From positions 53,921,812 to 53,985,811 of the forward strand of contig CM049314.1 of assembly GCA_026874595.1 (NCBI GenBank): 64,000 bases of DNA, in the 5' to 3' direction. This stretch comes from Sipunculus nudus. Its lineage: Eukaryota; Annelida; Sipuncula; Golfingiida; Sipunculidae. The position numbers and the translations under genes are program-made. The notes beneath the pieces were generated by a model. That model did not search any database, was not told the origin of the DNA, and was given only the letters and a program-made list of their open reading frames with translations. This document shows, piece by piece, positions 24,321 to 36,420 of the stretch (position 1 is the stretch's first letter; every line of letters begins with the position of its first letter).

Positions 24321-25620
24321 TAATTGTCTCAGAACTTTAATTCATTGTTCCTATAGATGTTCTCCTCGGATAATGAAGCGCTCTCCCAGGATATATTTAC
24401 AAGCTGTTCTCGTTAGAAAAATGTTAACTACCTGTTACTGTAACCTCTGTGTGCTGAGGAATTGGTTGCTTTGAGGCAGAAAAGAAAATATCATCGATTT
24501 TGTTTCGAATCATTAAAAGAGATGAAAAATCGTTCATGCATGTTCATTTCCGTTCTCATTAAACACTTCACACCTGAAGAAATCTACACTAGTACATATA
24601 GGGGAAGTAGGGGTGGTTTTCTCGCCAACATGATTGACTTTGGTACTGATATGTCGGATTTTCCGAACGAACGAGCCCATGGATATCCCAGCACTTGTTT
24701 TGCCGTTAGACAGCTTTCTGCTCAAACGCAAAAGGCAGTTCGGTGCGAAAGGTTGGAATTATTGGTCCCTTATAAAGGAACCGTTTGTGACCGCTCCTAA
24801 TTAGCAGGCATAACAACAGGTCACACAAGGGCGTCTATCCAGCGAAATTTTCTGTAATGAGATGCTTAGATGCTCCTGCCTAACATGCAATGTTAATTTT
24901 AAAGAATAATTTACAAACACCGGATTCAAATCTCTGGAAAAATAGCCTGGAAATGCTACTGAATCAAAAAGGTCATCATGAAGTTATACAATCAGCCGAT
25001 AGAGATCAGGCCTTTAAGGTCGAGATAATACCCTCGATAACTACTGTGCTAATTGTTATTAACCCTTTACTCTTAACAAGCCACTAAAGAGCACTCAAAA
25101 TGGGCAACTAGAATGCCATGACATGTATAGATTCTTTCGGGACAAAAATAGTGCATATTTTAAGTTTCAGTGATTTTCAATTATCTTCACCAAACCCTCA
25201 GTCTAAGAGGGAACTGTTGAAAATTTGATAAAGATACAAAAAAAGCCTGAAAAGATATTGCTGTTAGTGTAAATTTAAATAGTGTCAGTATTTGTCGGAA
25301 ATCCAAAAAAAAAAATTTAAACAGGAAAGGGTTAATAAAGGAATGTAAGTATTAAAGTTTCAGGAAGTGTGGCATTGTAATACACGCATGTTATTGACCA
25401 CCTGTAGCCTAGTCGAAACGTCACTTGTAACCTCATACGAGAGGTAATAATGTACGTTTTCTCCCCCGTGTTTTAAACGCCAACAAAATATAACATAAAA
25501 AAGTGGCGTCAGCCGCGACCACCAACTTAGAAATGACACAAAGGTGACCAGTGTGCACCTGTAACGATTCATCTGAGTGCAAATCGATTGCCTTTCATAG
25601 AATCAGCAGATCGACCTGGA
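24321..25620. other. No gene recognised
   Basis: A 112-codon open frame at 24462-24800 has no splice support and no recognisable motif. The remainder is AT-rich with no repeat that I could relate to others in the window. Confidence 0.35.
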
Positions 25621-25623
25621 TAA

Positions 25624-26176
25624 GGGTGCCTTTCCATACATGCGGATTTTCACCCGCGCGGGACCCGCGCGGGTCCCCGCATGCGAAGAGTTCCTTTCCA
25701 TATGTGCGGGTCCCCGCATGCGGGTGACCCATTAGTTTGGATAAACGCATGCACTAATAATCATAATTTCTAAAATTTTAGTGTAATATCTTAAGAAAAT
25801 ATTCAGTGTAAACATTTATACTAACTGATGAGGCAGATTGGAGCGGATTAATATCGTATTTCACCAGCCAGGCTTAAATGGTGGCTATTTCCTGTCACAT
25901 TCTAACTAGAGCTGGTCCCGGGCCGTATCTCAATGAAGAATGGTCGTATATATTTTTTAATGCAATTAAATAAGCTCTATCAGCTCCTTTTTCTTTTCAA
26001 ATACAAGGACACATGCCTGCTACTCATATATACATGTAACATCCGCATGCGGGTCCCCGCAGAAATCCAACACTGCTGGATCCGCATGCGGGACCCGCGC
26101 GGGTGCCCGCACGTATGGAAAGGCGACAGTGATAACACACTTGTTGGATTTCAACCGCATGTATGGAAAGGCACCC
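25624..26176. mobile_element. PIF/Harbinger-like MITE with TAA target duplication
   Basis: The 553-bp element starts GGGTGCCTTTCCATACATGC and ends GCATGTATGGAAAGGCACCC, a perfect terminal inverted repeat of at least 20 bp. It is flanked by TAA on both sides (25621-25623, 26177-26179). A 3-bp TWA duplication with G-rich termini is the hallmark of PIF/Harbinger elements. Both subterminal regions carry GC-rich palindromes (CCCGCATGCGGG, ACCCGCGCGGG). There is no transposase frame, so it is non-autonomous. Confidence 0.85.
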
Positions 26177-26225
26177 TAATACCTTCGACACACAGTGTTC
26201 TAATTGTTTATTAACATGCATGTAT

Positions 26226-27118
26226 TGTTACAGATGTCTGTTTTATTGTGAGCTGTTGACATTCTGATTCGTGTTTGGCTCAAGCCCTGGGCGTTGCTGT
26301 GCTGCAGCGTTCCTTGCTCTAGCTGGCCGGGTGCGGCACACGTGTGGACACAGCGGTCATATTCTAGTCCAGGGCTTTCTCGCCTGGCCGAGCCGGGCCG
26401 GTTCACGTGTGGACCCTGATGTGTGGGGACACAGTGTTCGTTGTTCTAGATGTTTCCTGTAACGTATGGAGTATTGGGTTCTTTGGATTGTTCGGGAAAT
26501 GGAAAGTTCTCGGCTTGAGGTGAAAAGTTATAAATAAGGGGCTGTGTTTTAGAGCCGAGAGAGAGGAGAGAAAAGTTCCAGCGGACACAGAAGAGTGTGT
26601 GTCAGTTTGTAGACCTTTTCCGATAATTGCGGCAGTTAAAGATTTTCTTCTACATTTGTGACGGATCTTATATAGTCTTCAGTTTGCTTTCGCGATTATA
26701 ACAAGAACTTCGCTTTTGGATTACAACGGATTGATTTTGTGAATGAACTGGGCTGTTATTCTCTGAGAAGATTTATGTGAACTGTTCATCTGGGTTGTAC
26801 TTTATAAAAGACTTGTTGTCACTGTTACAGTGGTGGTATCAAGGTACTGTACACTTTATTTATATACTTGTATTGATTTACTGTTGTACTGTTGTTATAC
26901 TGTATAATTGTATTGATTTAGTGTATTGTAATTTAAGGTTTTTTTTTTTAAAGAATAAATTATAATTATTTGTAAACAAAAAAAGAACACTGACTTCTTT
27001 GTTCTTTCCCCTAGACATTTCACGCTGCCTAGTGTTACAGAATCTGTTTTTTTTATCACCATAACATAATTTATGCTCTTCACGACTACGTGATATGTTG
27101 ATATTAGGTTCCGTAACA
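26226..27118 (+). mobile_element. Solo-LTR-like retroelement copy 1 (893 bp)
   Basis: The copy begins TGTTACAG and ends CCGTAACA, so it has TG..CA termini with a 6-bp inverted repeat TGTTAC/GTAACA, and it is flanked by GTAT on both sides (26222-26225, 27119-27122). It contains a TATA box (TATAAATA, 26529-26536) and an AATAAA (26954-26959) in the order expected of an LTR, U3-R-U5. A related copy in the same orientation lies at 62560-63412. No gag or pol frame is present, so this looks like a solo LTR, of a Ty3/Gypsy-like element judging by the 4-bp duplication. The phrase GTGGTGGTATCAAGG at about 26831 resembles a primer-binding site, so a miniature element with shorter LTRs is an alternative. 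Confidence 0.75.
26529..26536 (+). promoter_or_regulatory. TATA box inside the LTR-like copy
   Basis: TATAAATA is followed by AGGGGCTGTG. The block is conserved in position in the second copy (ATAGATAAGGGGCTGTG at about 62821), where the TATA itself is degraded. It points rightward, toward the receptor gene. Confidence 0.55.
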
Positions 27119-27295
27119 GTATATAATACAATATGTTTCTAATTGTATAATTTCTATATACGCGTTAAGTTGGATATAACATATCACACATCCTACTGTT
27201 AATATGGTCGATGAATCGATTAAAGTAACTGTTCTCCTGTAGCAGGTTCCTGCAACGCACGGAGTCAGCTCGTCAGAAACCAATTAGGCCTCCTT

Positions 27296-28324
27296 ATGCC
27301 TACCTTACTTTCCCTGAGGAGTGGGCATTGTATATGGATATTCGAAACTACACGGACGTTACAGCTGTGGCCAACATTTAAAATGTACTTCGACAGTGTA
27401 TTAGATATTATCAAGAACGTTATCGTGACTTTGTTGACTACTGGAAATATTATTTCGAACACTACGATAATTTTTGGAATATTACTTAGCCCGGACGTTC
27501 GAAGTGATAAACTATCTCCACTATTAATATCAATATTCTGCAGCCATCTACTCTTAGGATTTATTGTAGGGATTAGTACGCATTTGGCGTGGACAAAAGC
27601 ATCAGACCCAGGAAAAATTCTCGGAACATTCCAAAGGTTGTCGCTTGTTTTTCTGTCTATTGTATCGCTAGCCTTGTTAGCGACCTTAGCCGTAATGAAA
27701 GCAATCATTATTATGAAACAGCTGCGATCGGAAGTACTCATTACCCGTAAACGGGTGTATACTGCGTGTGCGCTGATTTGGGTGACATTTGCTACCTTTT
27801 TGGGGTCGCAGGCTGTGAACCACAAGTACAAATATTTCGATACAGTCCGCATGTCATGGGGCGATAATGAGGATGTTGGTTTTATACACCAGGCAGGACG
27901 TCTCGTTTTCCTTATCTTGCTCACCATCCTTACCTTTGCTAACGGCTGCCCCCTGTCTGTAGTGGTTCGTCAGAAGATCAAGATTAAAAGTTCAGTGGTA
28001 CAACCGGCCGGCTTTCCTGCAACACCAAACCCGATACTACAAGCGTTCAAATGTGGAAAGGCACTCGTTGCGGTGTGCATTGTTTACAATGCCGCCGTCA
28101 TACAACTGTTATTTCAAAATGATCTCAATTTTTGGAGTTTCTGGTTTAGTTACAGCGGAACTGTTCTGAACAGTTTCTTCTACGTTTTCTTCAGTAAAAA
28201 AATTCGTCGCTCATTTAAGATGAATATCAGAACATTGTTGAGACGAACTGGAACTGGAGAAAACCAAGTGGATGTATGCCACAGTGGTGGCGAGCAGGGT
28301 GGTACAGGAACCACACAAACATAG
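27296..28324 (+). CDS. Divergent single-exon seven-transmembrane (rhodopsin-like) receptor
   Basis: The 342-residue product shows seven hydrophobic segments at about 39-63, 73-98, 113-140, 153-174, 198-226, 253-273 and 278-299. TM1 has the GN pair (TTGNIISN, 49-56). TM4 carries a Trp (ALIWVTF). TM7 ends LNSFFYVFFSKKIRRSFKMN, a variant of the NPxxY motif (N-S-F-F-Y, 292-296) followed by a basic amphipathic helix 8. The DRY motif after TM3 is missing (VMKAIIIMK), and no Cys is seen at the usual position before TM3, so this is a divergent class A-like receptor with unknown ligand. It would sit in the plasma membrane. The start is uncertain: ATG at 27296 is first, ATG at 27383 (residue 30) lies just before TM1, and the frame is open upstream to a possible acceptor TTCTCCTGTAGCAG ending 27245. 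The coding part has no intron. Confidence 0.8.
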   Translation: MPTLLSLRSGHCIWIFETTRTLQLWPTFKMYFDSVLDIIKNVIVTLLTTGNIISNTTIIFGILLSPDVRSDKLSPLLISIFCSHLLLGFIVGISTHLAWTKASDPGKILGTFQRLSLVFLSIVSLALLATLAVMKAIIIMKQLRSEVLITRKRVYTACALIWVTFATFLGSQAVNHKYKYFDTVRMSWGDNEDVGFIHQAGRLVFLILLTILTFANGCPLSVVVRQKIKIKSSVVQPAGFPATPNPILQAFKCGKALVAVCIVYNAAVIQLLFQNDLNFWSFWFSYSGTVLNSFFYVFFSKKIRRSFKMNIRTLLRRTGTGENQVDVCHSGGEQGGTGTTQT

Positions 28325-28949
28325 TGACCCTCGTGTTGACTTATCAGTTACGGCAAGTATGATTACTTGACATTTTACTCATATCACATTTAGTTCTTTC
28401 TTTGGACTCAAAGTCACCATAGAGGCTTCTTTTGTGTAAGGGTATAGCACAGGAGTCGACGTCTGTGTGGGATCTCAGCAAAGCCGGGGAGTTTTTCTAG
28501 GATTGTCCCACCCAGGATGAGCGCTCTTGGGAGGCCGTTCCCCAAGGCCGTGATTCACACACAAATGAGTGCGCCTTTCCCTTGTTCCTCGGCGAGATGA
28601 CCAAACAATGGGGCCTATTACACACCCACAGGTGTAGTAGTCACCGGGTCTGGTTAACACCAGGATATAAAACTAGCAGAAGGGCCGTGTGCTTCTGTCC
28701 TGTCACGGTGTCCGAATCCCAAATGGAATTGCAGATGTGCATACTTAATTAAACTAGCATTGAAACTGGAACCGGTTACAACTCCAAAACACCATTTAAA
28801 CAAAAATTAACGCCTGCGATGGACATCCAAAGGGTTGAGCATATGTCTTTGGAAAGGGTATTTTTGCGTGCATGTAACTGCTAGCGATTTATAGGTGTTT
28901 ACGCCTGCATCTTTAAATCAACGGATTGCTTAATGCATCATTGGGAGGG
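28325..28949. other. 3' flank of the receptor gene; no gene recognised
   Basis: No canonical AATAAA was found within about 400 bp after the stop. A compositionally richer patch at 28440-28690 has no coding support on either strand. Confidence 0.35.
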
Positions 28950-29165
28950 ATTCTGTGTTAATGAAACATCTAGGGAATCATCCAAAGATTTTCTCTCGAC
29001 ATAATCTACCGGGAAACCCAATGAAACGTGGAGGATGTCATTTGAGAAGGAACTGCGGGAGCAAGGATGGACCTGGAGATTCATCGAGTAAAAACAGCAA
29101 AAAAACAGGAAACAGTAGAGATCTTTGGTCGCGGCCTTAGGTGCTCAACAGCACGAAGAAGAAGG
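28950..29165 (+). pseudogene. Non-LTR retrotransposon ORF2 C-terminal fragment with stops
   Basis: One frame reads ETWRMSFEKELREQGWTWRF then IE-stop-KQQKNRKQ-stop-RSLVAALGAQQHEEEG (29023-29165). This matches the terminal part of LINE endonuclease-reverse transcriptases (TWRRTVExELKExGLTW...DRxxWRSLVAALCAxxHEED). Two in-frame stops show it is inactive. Confidence 0.8.
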
Positions 29166-31199
29166 TGCCATGGCAGTGTGCGGCAGTGATCCGTTAGGTC
29201 AGGTCAATGTGCTTTGTTAATTTATGTGTATTGCATCCCATACATCGAGAACACGGACCTACTGTAATTATACTATTTATGCAAAAAAAAAAAAAAAAAA
29301 ATTTATTATTTCCTAAAAAATTTGGCACTGATACTGTCAGAAATTCTAAGCCTTCATTGAAATATAGAATTTGTTGTCAAGGGAGTAAATCTGTAGTTGA
29401 CGTCACTGGCCGTCTTACGGTGTCCATGAAAGTACTTACACCTTTTAACGATTTTAACAGCCTTGTTTCTTGCAGAGAAAGAAAATAAGTTAGTCTTACA
29501 GGAAATGGGTTCAATATATACAAAATATATACCAAGACATTTGAGATAGGCTTGTTTGTTTTTAGGGTAATGTAATGAGATATGGAATACGTCAGTTTGA
29601 CCAGTATCAGATGCCGCGATAAGGATCGTCCATTTTCATAGAAAACTTTAATATTTGTTTAGAAAGGATCATAATTATTTGTCAAGATAATTATGTGTAT
29701 TACCTTAAGTTATTCGCCATTTTGCCCGAATACAAAAGCAAAATCATCCCCGCGCAAGGACTCAGATATTTACCGGTTTTATGCGTTGTTATGATTCAGT
29801 ATGTGAGTATATAAACACTGTCCTGATGTGTCTTTGTATCATTTAAAAATTATAAGTGACCCGAAGTCCGTGAAAATTCTCAAACAAGAGGAGAAAACAT
29901 GAAAGAAGAAACACAGAAGGAACAACAGTTGTGAGTTTTAAACCTCTTGATTTGTTGCGTAGCAAGGCCACATGGCCACTTTTCGCATCCCGTGCACGTT
30001 TATTTCCACCTCAGTACAGGAGTAAGCAATAATGATTTATATTTAGAACGCAATGTCGGCAAATATTAAAATATTGTAAGAAACAAAGACTATATTTTAT
30101 GTGCACTTAACATACCAGATATATAAATTATTTAAATTTATAACAGTTGCTGAAGTAAGTGGCCCTATTCCATAGCCATAAATTTAACACCTGGAGACCA
30201 GTCAATTTTGATTTCACCCTATTCAGCCGCTGCAACATTCTTTAAGGGGTTCAGACCATTTTTACGGACTTGACGGCCTTTTCCGGGCTTTATTCAATAG
30301 TCCTCCTAGGTTAGACCCCTCCTTTTCTCAAATCCTGGAACCGCCTCGTCATTGAAACATGTTCGGTGCATATACTTGCCTGCTCCCACACTCATCCATA
30401 TTTTGAAAATTAAATTTCAACACGTATCAGGACTTTTTTGATTTTTTTGGGTAACAAGACCTTGAAGACAACTATTCGTCGACATTTATGTAGATTTTGT
30501 GATGTCTTAATAAACTTTATTTAATTTCTGTAAATAACACTACTTATAATGCCTCTGTGATGCATTTTTTGGGGCTTGTTTTCTACAAACTGTGAGAAAA
30601 CACGGTACACGTTCCCTTGTTAACAAACAGAAAAACTATGTAAGGCCAAAAATAAAGGGATGGCTTTCAGGCACATTAAAAAAAATCAGTGCGGGCGGGC
30701 GACTTTTTACCTTTTTTGTATGTTTCAATAAAAATGCCATATGATCAGGGAAAAGCATGATAATAACAGAATTTTTTCGCTTAACAGGTAAAAGTACTAT
30801 ATAACAAAGGAAATCTTATCAAAATTGTATTATTTTATCTTCTTAGAAGATGAGAATCAAAATAAAACATTTTGATGCGCCGGGGGGGGGGGGGGTTAAA
30901 TTGACGCAAGCGGTGCCTGAAACACACGTCAAATATAGAAAGAGCCCCTTTAAAAAGCGTCTGTTGACATTAAACTTTGGCATTTTATTCACAGACCATT
31001 ATAAATGAAATACGGTTGGACCTTCTAGAAATTCTGTCTGCAGACAAAGTTTCTAGCACATCAACTTGGGGCTTCTCTTGTACTAATATCTCCTTAAGAT
31101 GTTTAATTGTTATATTTAATTATATAAGCATGCATTGCCTTCTTATCACATTTTTCCTATTATAGAGACACTGTTGCCCTGCACATTGCCTAACTTTCT
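29166..31199. other. No gene recognised; includes a decayed repeat and poly(G)
   Basis: About 30230-30350 (TTCAGACCATTTTTACGGAC ... CAAATCCTGGAACCGCC) has a diverged counterpart in inverted content at about 54450-54640, a relic of a dispersed repeat. Poly(G) at about 30882-30895 followed by TTAAATTGACGC resembles a broken right end of the hAT-like family at 59.9 kb. A poly(A) run lies at 29283-29300. Confidence 0.4.
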
Positions 31200-31201
31200 T
31201 A

Positions 31202-32131
31202 CACAGTTGAACCCGGCCTTGCGACCACCCCACAATTGCGACCACCACACATTTACGACCACTTTTCTTTGCGCCGAATATTTTTTACTGTTATTTATGT
31301 TTATTAATACCTCAAAATTACGACCACACTGAATTCAGAATTACGGGCAGATTTCCTGGCCCCGGAGCTAATGCGACCACCGCCGAAAAAAAATGTAATA
31401 ACTTTTATCATTAGTCAATGGCTGCGCTTTGTCACAGTCGCCTTTATGAGAGATAAAAGACGGCAACTCGATTTCCAAACCCGAATGTTAATCTGGTCCT
31501 GCGCATATCTTCCTGAATTGGTTTCCGCGCCAAGAATCAGCGAGGCGTACGTGATAGATCAAAGAGGGTAATCGACGGACTGTCTAATAAATTACCTTAT
31601 CTGCCTGGCTAACTCTCCGGGGGTCTTTGTCTCTTGTATTCACCTAGCGATGCTAACTGCCCCACAGTACTCGCCTGTATTACAACTTCTTTTATTATGC
31701 GGGTGAGAGCTAAGTATTTCTACTCGTCGCATATTGTTTCCATCCTCATTGTATTCTGCCACTTATTATGTTCAATATGTATTCAGTAGGTTGTTTTCGT
31801 ATTGCCTCTAGTGTAATTATCTGTTATTCGTCAGGCATATTATATGTGTACATGTATGTATATTTATTTTATTCGTGAATAAATATTTTAAAACAGTTTT
31901 ATTTTATTTTCAACTACACCCCACAAACATTCATAATTAGGGTTCAAACATTTTTTTTATGATACACATTAAAGATATGCAGTTGATACACACTGATACA
32001 CATTAAACATCGGCGTGTTATCTTCAAGCCTGGAAATTCGACCAAGGTAAGAATTTCACAAATACGACCACCCAGAAATAACGACCACTTTGCTCAGTCC
32101 CCAATGTGGTCGTAACTTTTGTGTTCCAGTG
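31202..32131. mobile_element. Pogo/Tc1-mariner-like non-autonomous element (930 bp)
   Basis: The left end CACAGTTGAACCCGGCCTTG and the right end (reverse complement CACTGGAACACAAAAGTTAC) are imperfect inverted repeats. Both run into GCGACCACC/ACGACCACT phrases. TA flanks both ends (31200-31201, 32132-32133), the Tc1/mariner target. The interior has no transposase frame. The small element at 2613 has related termini. Confidence 0.7.
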
Positions 32132-32789
32132 TATATTATTTACTAAATGCTAATGAAACTTAGTAGATGATATGAAGATATTTATGTATTTATTTTATTT
32201 ATTACGTATTTAATTATTTAAATACAGGGTTGGTTATACACACACACATATTATATATTTCATTTACACCCCACGATTGAGTGTTTAGGGATATATGTGT
32301 ATTATATTATGTATCGTGTGACAAGTCCTATCTTTAGATAGGACTCCATATATTCATATATTAACTAAATATATAAGGTTTATTGATTATCTATAAGTGA
32401 AGGCACGATACTTGCAATCAAGTCCCTCTGCTTTCGTTTCAGTTTGACAAACAGAAGGTAGGTGCGACATCAACGAATTCATAAACACTAAATATCAACA
32501 TGACCGCTAAGTGTGTACCCCGGCAAGCAGTTTCTGTTGGATTATTTATCCGTAAAATTAAATTTTATATGTTCATCTTCCAATCATGGGGATGCAGTTA
32601 AAACTGAGTGTATTAACTGTTTTTGAAAAGGACTGGTGTAGGTCGATGAATATTATTTTGGAAACACAGTCAATACAGCACAAATACAAAGCAAGAAGTA
32701 TATATATGCTTTCTCAGCCGTGTAGGCTTCCGCCGTGGGCGGTCCTTAAGGTCGTTTACTCCGCAACCCGCGTTTTCATTCAATTATTT
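32132..32789. other. No gene recognised
   Basis: AT-rich DNA with no repeat or exon that I could support. Confidence 0.35.
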
Positions 32790-33100
32790 GCCCATATTCT
32801 AAGGATCATTTATGCATTCGTTTGCCCGAAAAGTGTTTGCATTCACTTATTTGGCCCATATTTCCATGTTCAACCGTGTTTATATTACGGCACAAATACC
32901 AATATTCCTGGAAGCCCTTCCTTGATCCGGACCATGAACCGGACCCACACCAAAATCTGATCGATTCTTAATAAAGCCCATTCCAGAGGTCCTCTGAAAA
33001 GTCATAGGATTCCAATCCTGATTGTGGGACTTATGTTATTAACTAGGGCTTGATTTCACACACACACACACACACCATCACATACACACACACACACACA
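32790..33100 (+). repeat. Dispersed repeat family A, copy with CA tail
   Basis: GTGTTTGCATTCACTTATTT, GGCCCATATTTCC, CACCAAAATCTGATCGATTC, CATAGGATTCCAATCCTGAT and a long (CA)n followed by TATATA match the copies at 4.0, 20.4 and 23.9 kb in the same order. Confidence 0.6.
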
Positions 33101-34980
33101 TATGTATATATAAAATCATATATAAATGTTCATATTTTTAACTATGTCATGTTAAATATAGTGAGACAATAACAGTTATGCAGATCAGTTTATTCCAAAC
33201 ACGAAATATGACAATATTGCTTATTTATGTACTTCGTAGGGCTCTTGTTGTTGACATTTCTTCAAATCAAAATAAGTTCGATAGGTTATGGAAATAACTT
33301 GCCAGTTATATATTCATGACCGTGGTTTAACATGGAGCGGTACAATTGTCGATGCTTGACACTTGATCTTAAAGCAGTTTTCGTGAGGAAAGGATATTAA
33401 TTAATGGCTGATGATTCTGACCGTGTTCAGCACTTCTTTCTTTTTGTTGTATTGGAGTGTTCTCTTATACCAAAGAGTCATCGGGCAGACATGCATATTT
33501 CCTATCTATGGCATGCCAGATGTGTCTGAACATTTCCTTCTAAACGTGTAAAGACGCGATAGCGGCTTTGACTATAAGACTGTCATCAATTCCAACCAAT
33601 TTAAATGTCTCGATTTGTAATAGAAACTACAATATAAAATTTTCTGTAAAAATATAAGGTTAAGGCACATTAAAAAAATATCGGAAAATATCGATATTTG
33701 AAAACTGTGTGGAGATACGCAATATGTGAATCACCTTATCGTGATTTATTATATTCTATTATGAACGAACCCACACGAACGTTAATGAATGGATACCCTC
33801 CAGCCGGACGCAAATATGTTAAGACAAGCGCTAGGCAATGCAAAGAGGTTTAATCAGTCAATGTCCGTTGACGAACGTGACTATTTTACAAGTAGAACTA
33901 CATGTTTAGACTTCTGTGTAGGGATCATCTCAGACGAACGTTCAGTAAAATACCTGATACCATTGTATCCACTGGACGCGGTTCATTTGGACGCGATGTA
34001 AAGGGACGCTGATCAGAGAGACGCCATCGTATGCTGAACGGGCCTATCCTCCCGTCATTAAGATACCTAAAGACATGGGAATTATCTCAAAATACCGCTG
34101 TTCAGAAAAACGCCATTGTATCAACTGGACACTGTATCATTTGGACGCTATAAAAATGGATGCTGAGCAGACAGAAACCATCGTTTTATAGACGCCGTCG
34201 TATGCTAAGCGGGCCGATGCATCCTTCATAAACACAGCTAAATACAAGTCATATAGCCATATTATGTCTATATTATATTTTGCTATACACACTTAATCAA
34301 ACTCGATAGCCCTGTGTCGATTTAGATTATATTTTTTTCCGTGTATATATCGTGTAAATGAAAATGGACGCAGATAAGACATACATATGATGACAATCAT
34401 ATTTAATAAAAAATGTTAATAACGATGCAAAGGTGACATCAGCTACTCTCAAATATCACTCATGGTAAGATCCCCCCCCAAGACAATTCATTATCCATCA
34501 CACGCAATTCTACGGTCTCTGAAGCTTAAGATTACATTAAATGACAGTCCAAGGGAGCTAAAGAATGCAGCCGATCGTCGCTATTGTATGTATGTTTGTA
34601 TTTGTCATGTGGCCTGAACATACGTATATTAATATATATCACCGTTTCCCACCAAACCCGCGTGCCAACCGCCCCCAAATCAAAATAAAATTTAAAAAAA
34701 ATACCACCGCCCCCGAATAATCAATATTCCAACAAAATTCATGCCCCATCCACGCCCTGACCTCTTATTTATCAGCCCCCCCCCCCAAAAAAAAAAAATA
34801 CCGACCGCCAGCCTAAAATAAAACACAGAAACATTTATAATATATTTAATATATTTTAATACGCATATATATAAAATGGTCTCAAAAATCCAATAAACTT
34901 TTTCACACTCGCTTACCTGTCCTAACGCCCGCATATTTTTTAAATTAAAAACAACATACAAAATTTAAGGCAAAATAAAT
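33101..34980. other. No gene recognised; two-copy GGACGC repeat and C-rich patches
   Basis: Two diverged copies of a block of about 150 bp (phrases CATTTGGACGC, GAGACGCCATCGTATGCT and GCGGGCC) lie at about 33950-34100 and 34110-34235. C runs at 34470 and 34780 sit in low-complexity A/C-rich DNA. Confidence 0.4.
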
Positions 34981-36420
34981 ATATCTATTTCTGTTTCAGA
35001 AATTCCCTCTTCCTTCTGGGTTGCCTCCGGGCCTCCCTCCTTAGTCCTCTCATTCACAAGCCCGCATCCACGCAGATCTCTCAAACACAACTCGTTTTAT
35101 GTCATGTCATATTTTTTTGTCCTTCCGCAACTGTGGTTTAGCAGAAATCACCAGCTGCCAGTCAACGGAATTCCCGCCACTCTCTCTTCGGTCCCCATCC
35201 ATCCAGGAAACTTAACAGCGCGCGCTTCCAGGACCTGTACACAAGTCAGGATTCTTTCCAGTGCCTTTAAGCAAGGAGTTTACAGGACTGGAGTAACAAC
35301 TGTCAGAAGCCCTGCCAGGTCGCGAGTGTCAGTCGTGCGCTAATTGCAATTAAGACATGATAAGCCCATTAACTCTATTGTACGCCTATTGTGCCGCGGT
35401 GTCAGGCGCAGCGGCGGCACGGCCTTTGATAAAGCGAGCCTGCTAGATGTTACTTCTGCGGTCCGCTGTAGCTCGCTGAAGCGAAGAGCGATATATCCAG
35501 TAACTGAGCAGTAAATCACTGGAATAACATTAACCGGAATTATGAATGCGCAAATGGTTTGTTTTGTCAAGAATTATGCGCAACAAATATATCTAGAGAG
35601 GTCTCGTGTTGAGGAATCACTTGACCAATTTTTGGATAGATGCGGACACTCTACATCAACTTATGCCGTGATTCATGACGGACGACTGGTAAGTGTAAAC
35701 CTTACTTTCCCTGAATAACTTCGGAATTATAAAAAATTCCATCAGTTCCCACACTTCTGACTTATATTAATAATTGGCCATGTATTATAGTATTCCGACG
35801 ATAAAAAAAAAAATTTAGCTCATGCTCGGATGACTTTCATTTTGATGGATAACAGCGAGCCATTGTCCGCTCTGTCACTAACGGCGTTGTTCTCGTATTA
35901 TCGCCCATATGTACCGCAGCCAAGCTATAGCTCAGGCGTCATTAGCAACTACAGATTCACACACGTTTCCCACACATATGAACATATGGTGTTCAAACTT
36001 ATGATTGTTTAAAAATTTATATTAAATACTACCGGAGATAAAATTGGGGAGAAACTTACTCATCCTTGTCACAATAATTCCGAAGTCACGCCGAAGGGGG
36101 GTCTCTCGCGCTGTATGAATTAGCACCGGGCTTTATCAGCGGCATCTCTTTGTGCCTTAGAGCAGCGAGTTTTATGACCCCCGTCAGCAACATCCGACAC
36201 GGCCAGACTCTCACTTGATACTCCATCCCTGTAAACTCCTTGCTTTAAGATAAAGCAGCTGACCTGGAGTGTATCACACAGCCTTGAATTAAGTTTATCC
36301 GTCTGTGAATGGTCCTCTTGTTGAGGGGCGTCCAAAGGCGCTTTACTGGAGCTCCGCCGCCTCCCAGGTAGTGACGGGCCTAAAGGGACGGGGAAGGACA
36401 AGGGGCGGCACGGGTGAGGG
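34981..36420. other. GC-richer non-coding block with a diverged inverted repeat
   Basis: This 1.4-kb block is compositionally richer than its neighbours. TTTAAGCAAGGAGTTTACAG (from about 35267) reappears inverted as TGTAAACTCCTTGCTTTAA at about 36228-36247, with decaying similarity beyond. A perfect palindrome TAATTGCAATTA sits at 35341-35352. Open frames in it are short and unsupported. It may be a regulatory region or a relic; no identity is claimed. Confidence 0.4.

Noticed and set aside
24462-24800. 112-codon plus-strand open frame
   Set aside because: No motif, no convincing splice sites, composition like the surrounding non-coding DNA, and a competing reverse frame over the same bases.
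27265-27927. 220-codon reverse-strand open frame
   Set aside because: It is antisense to the receptor gene, whose frame shows seven hydrophobic segments and a helix 8. The antisense translation has no such structure.
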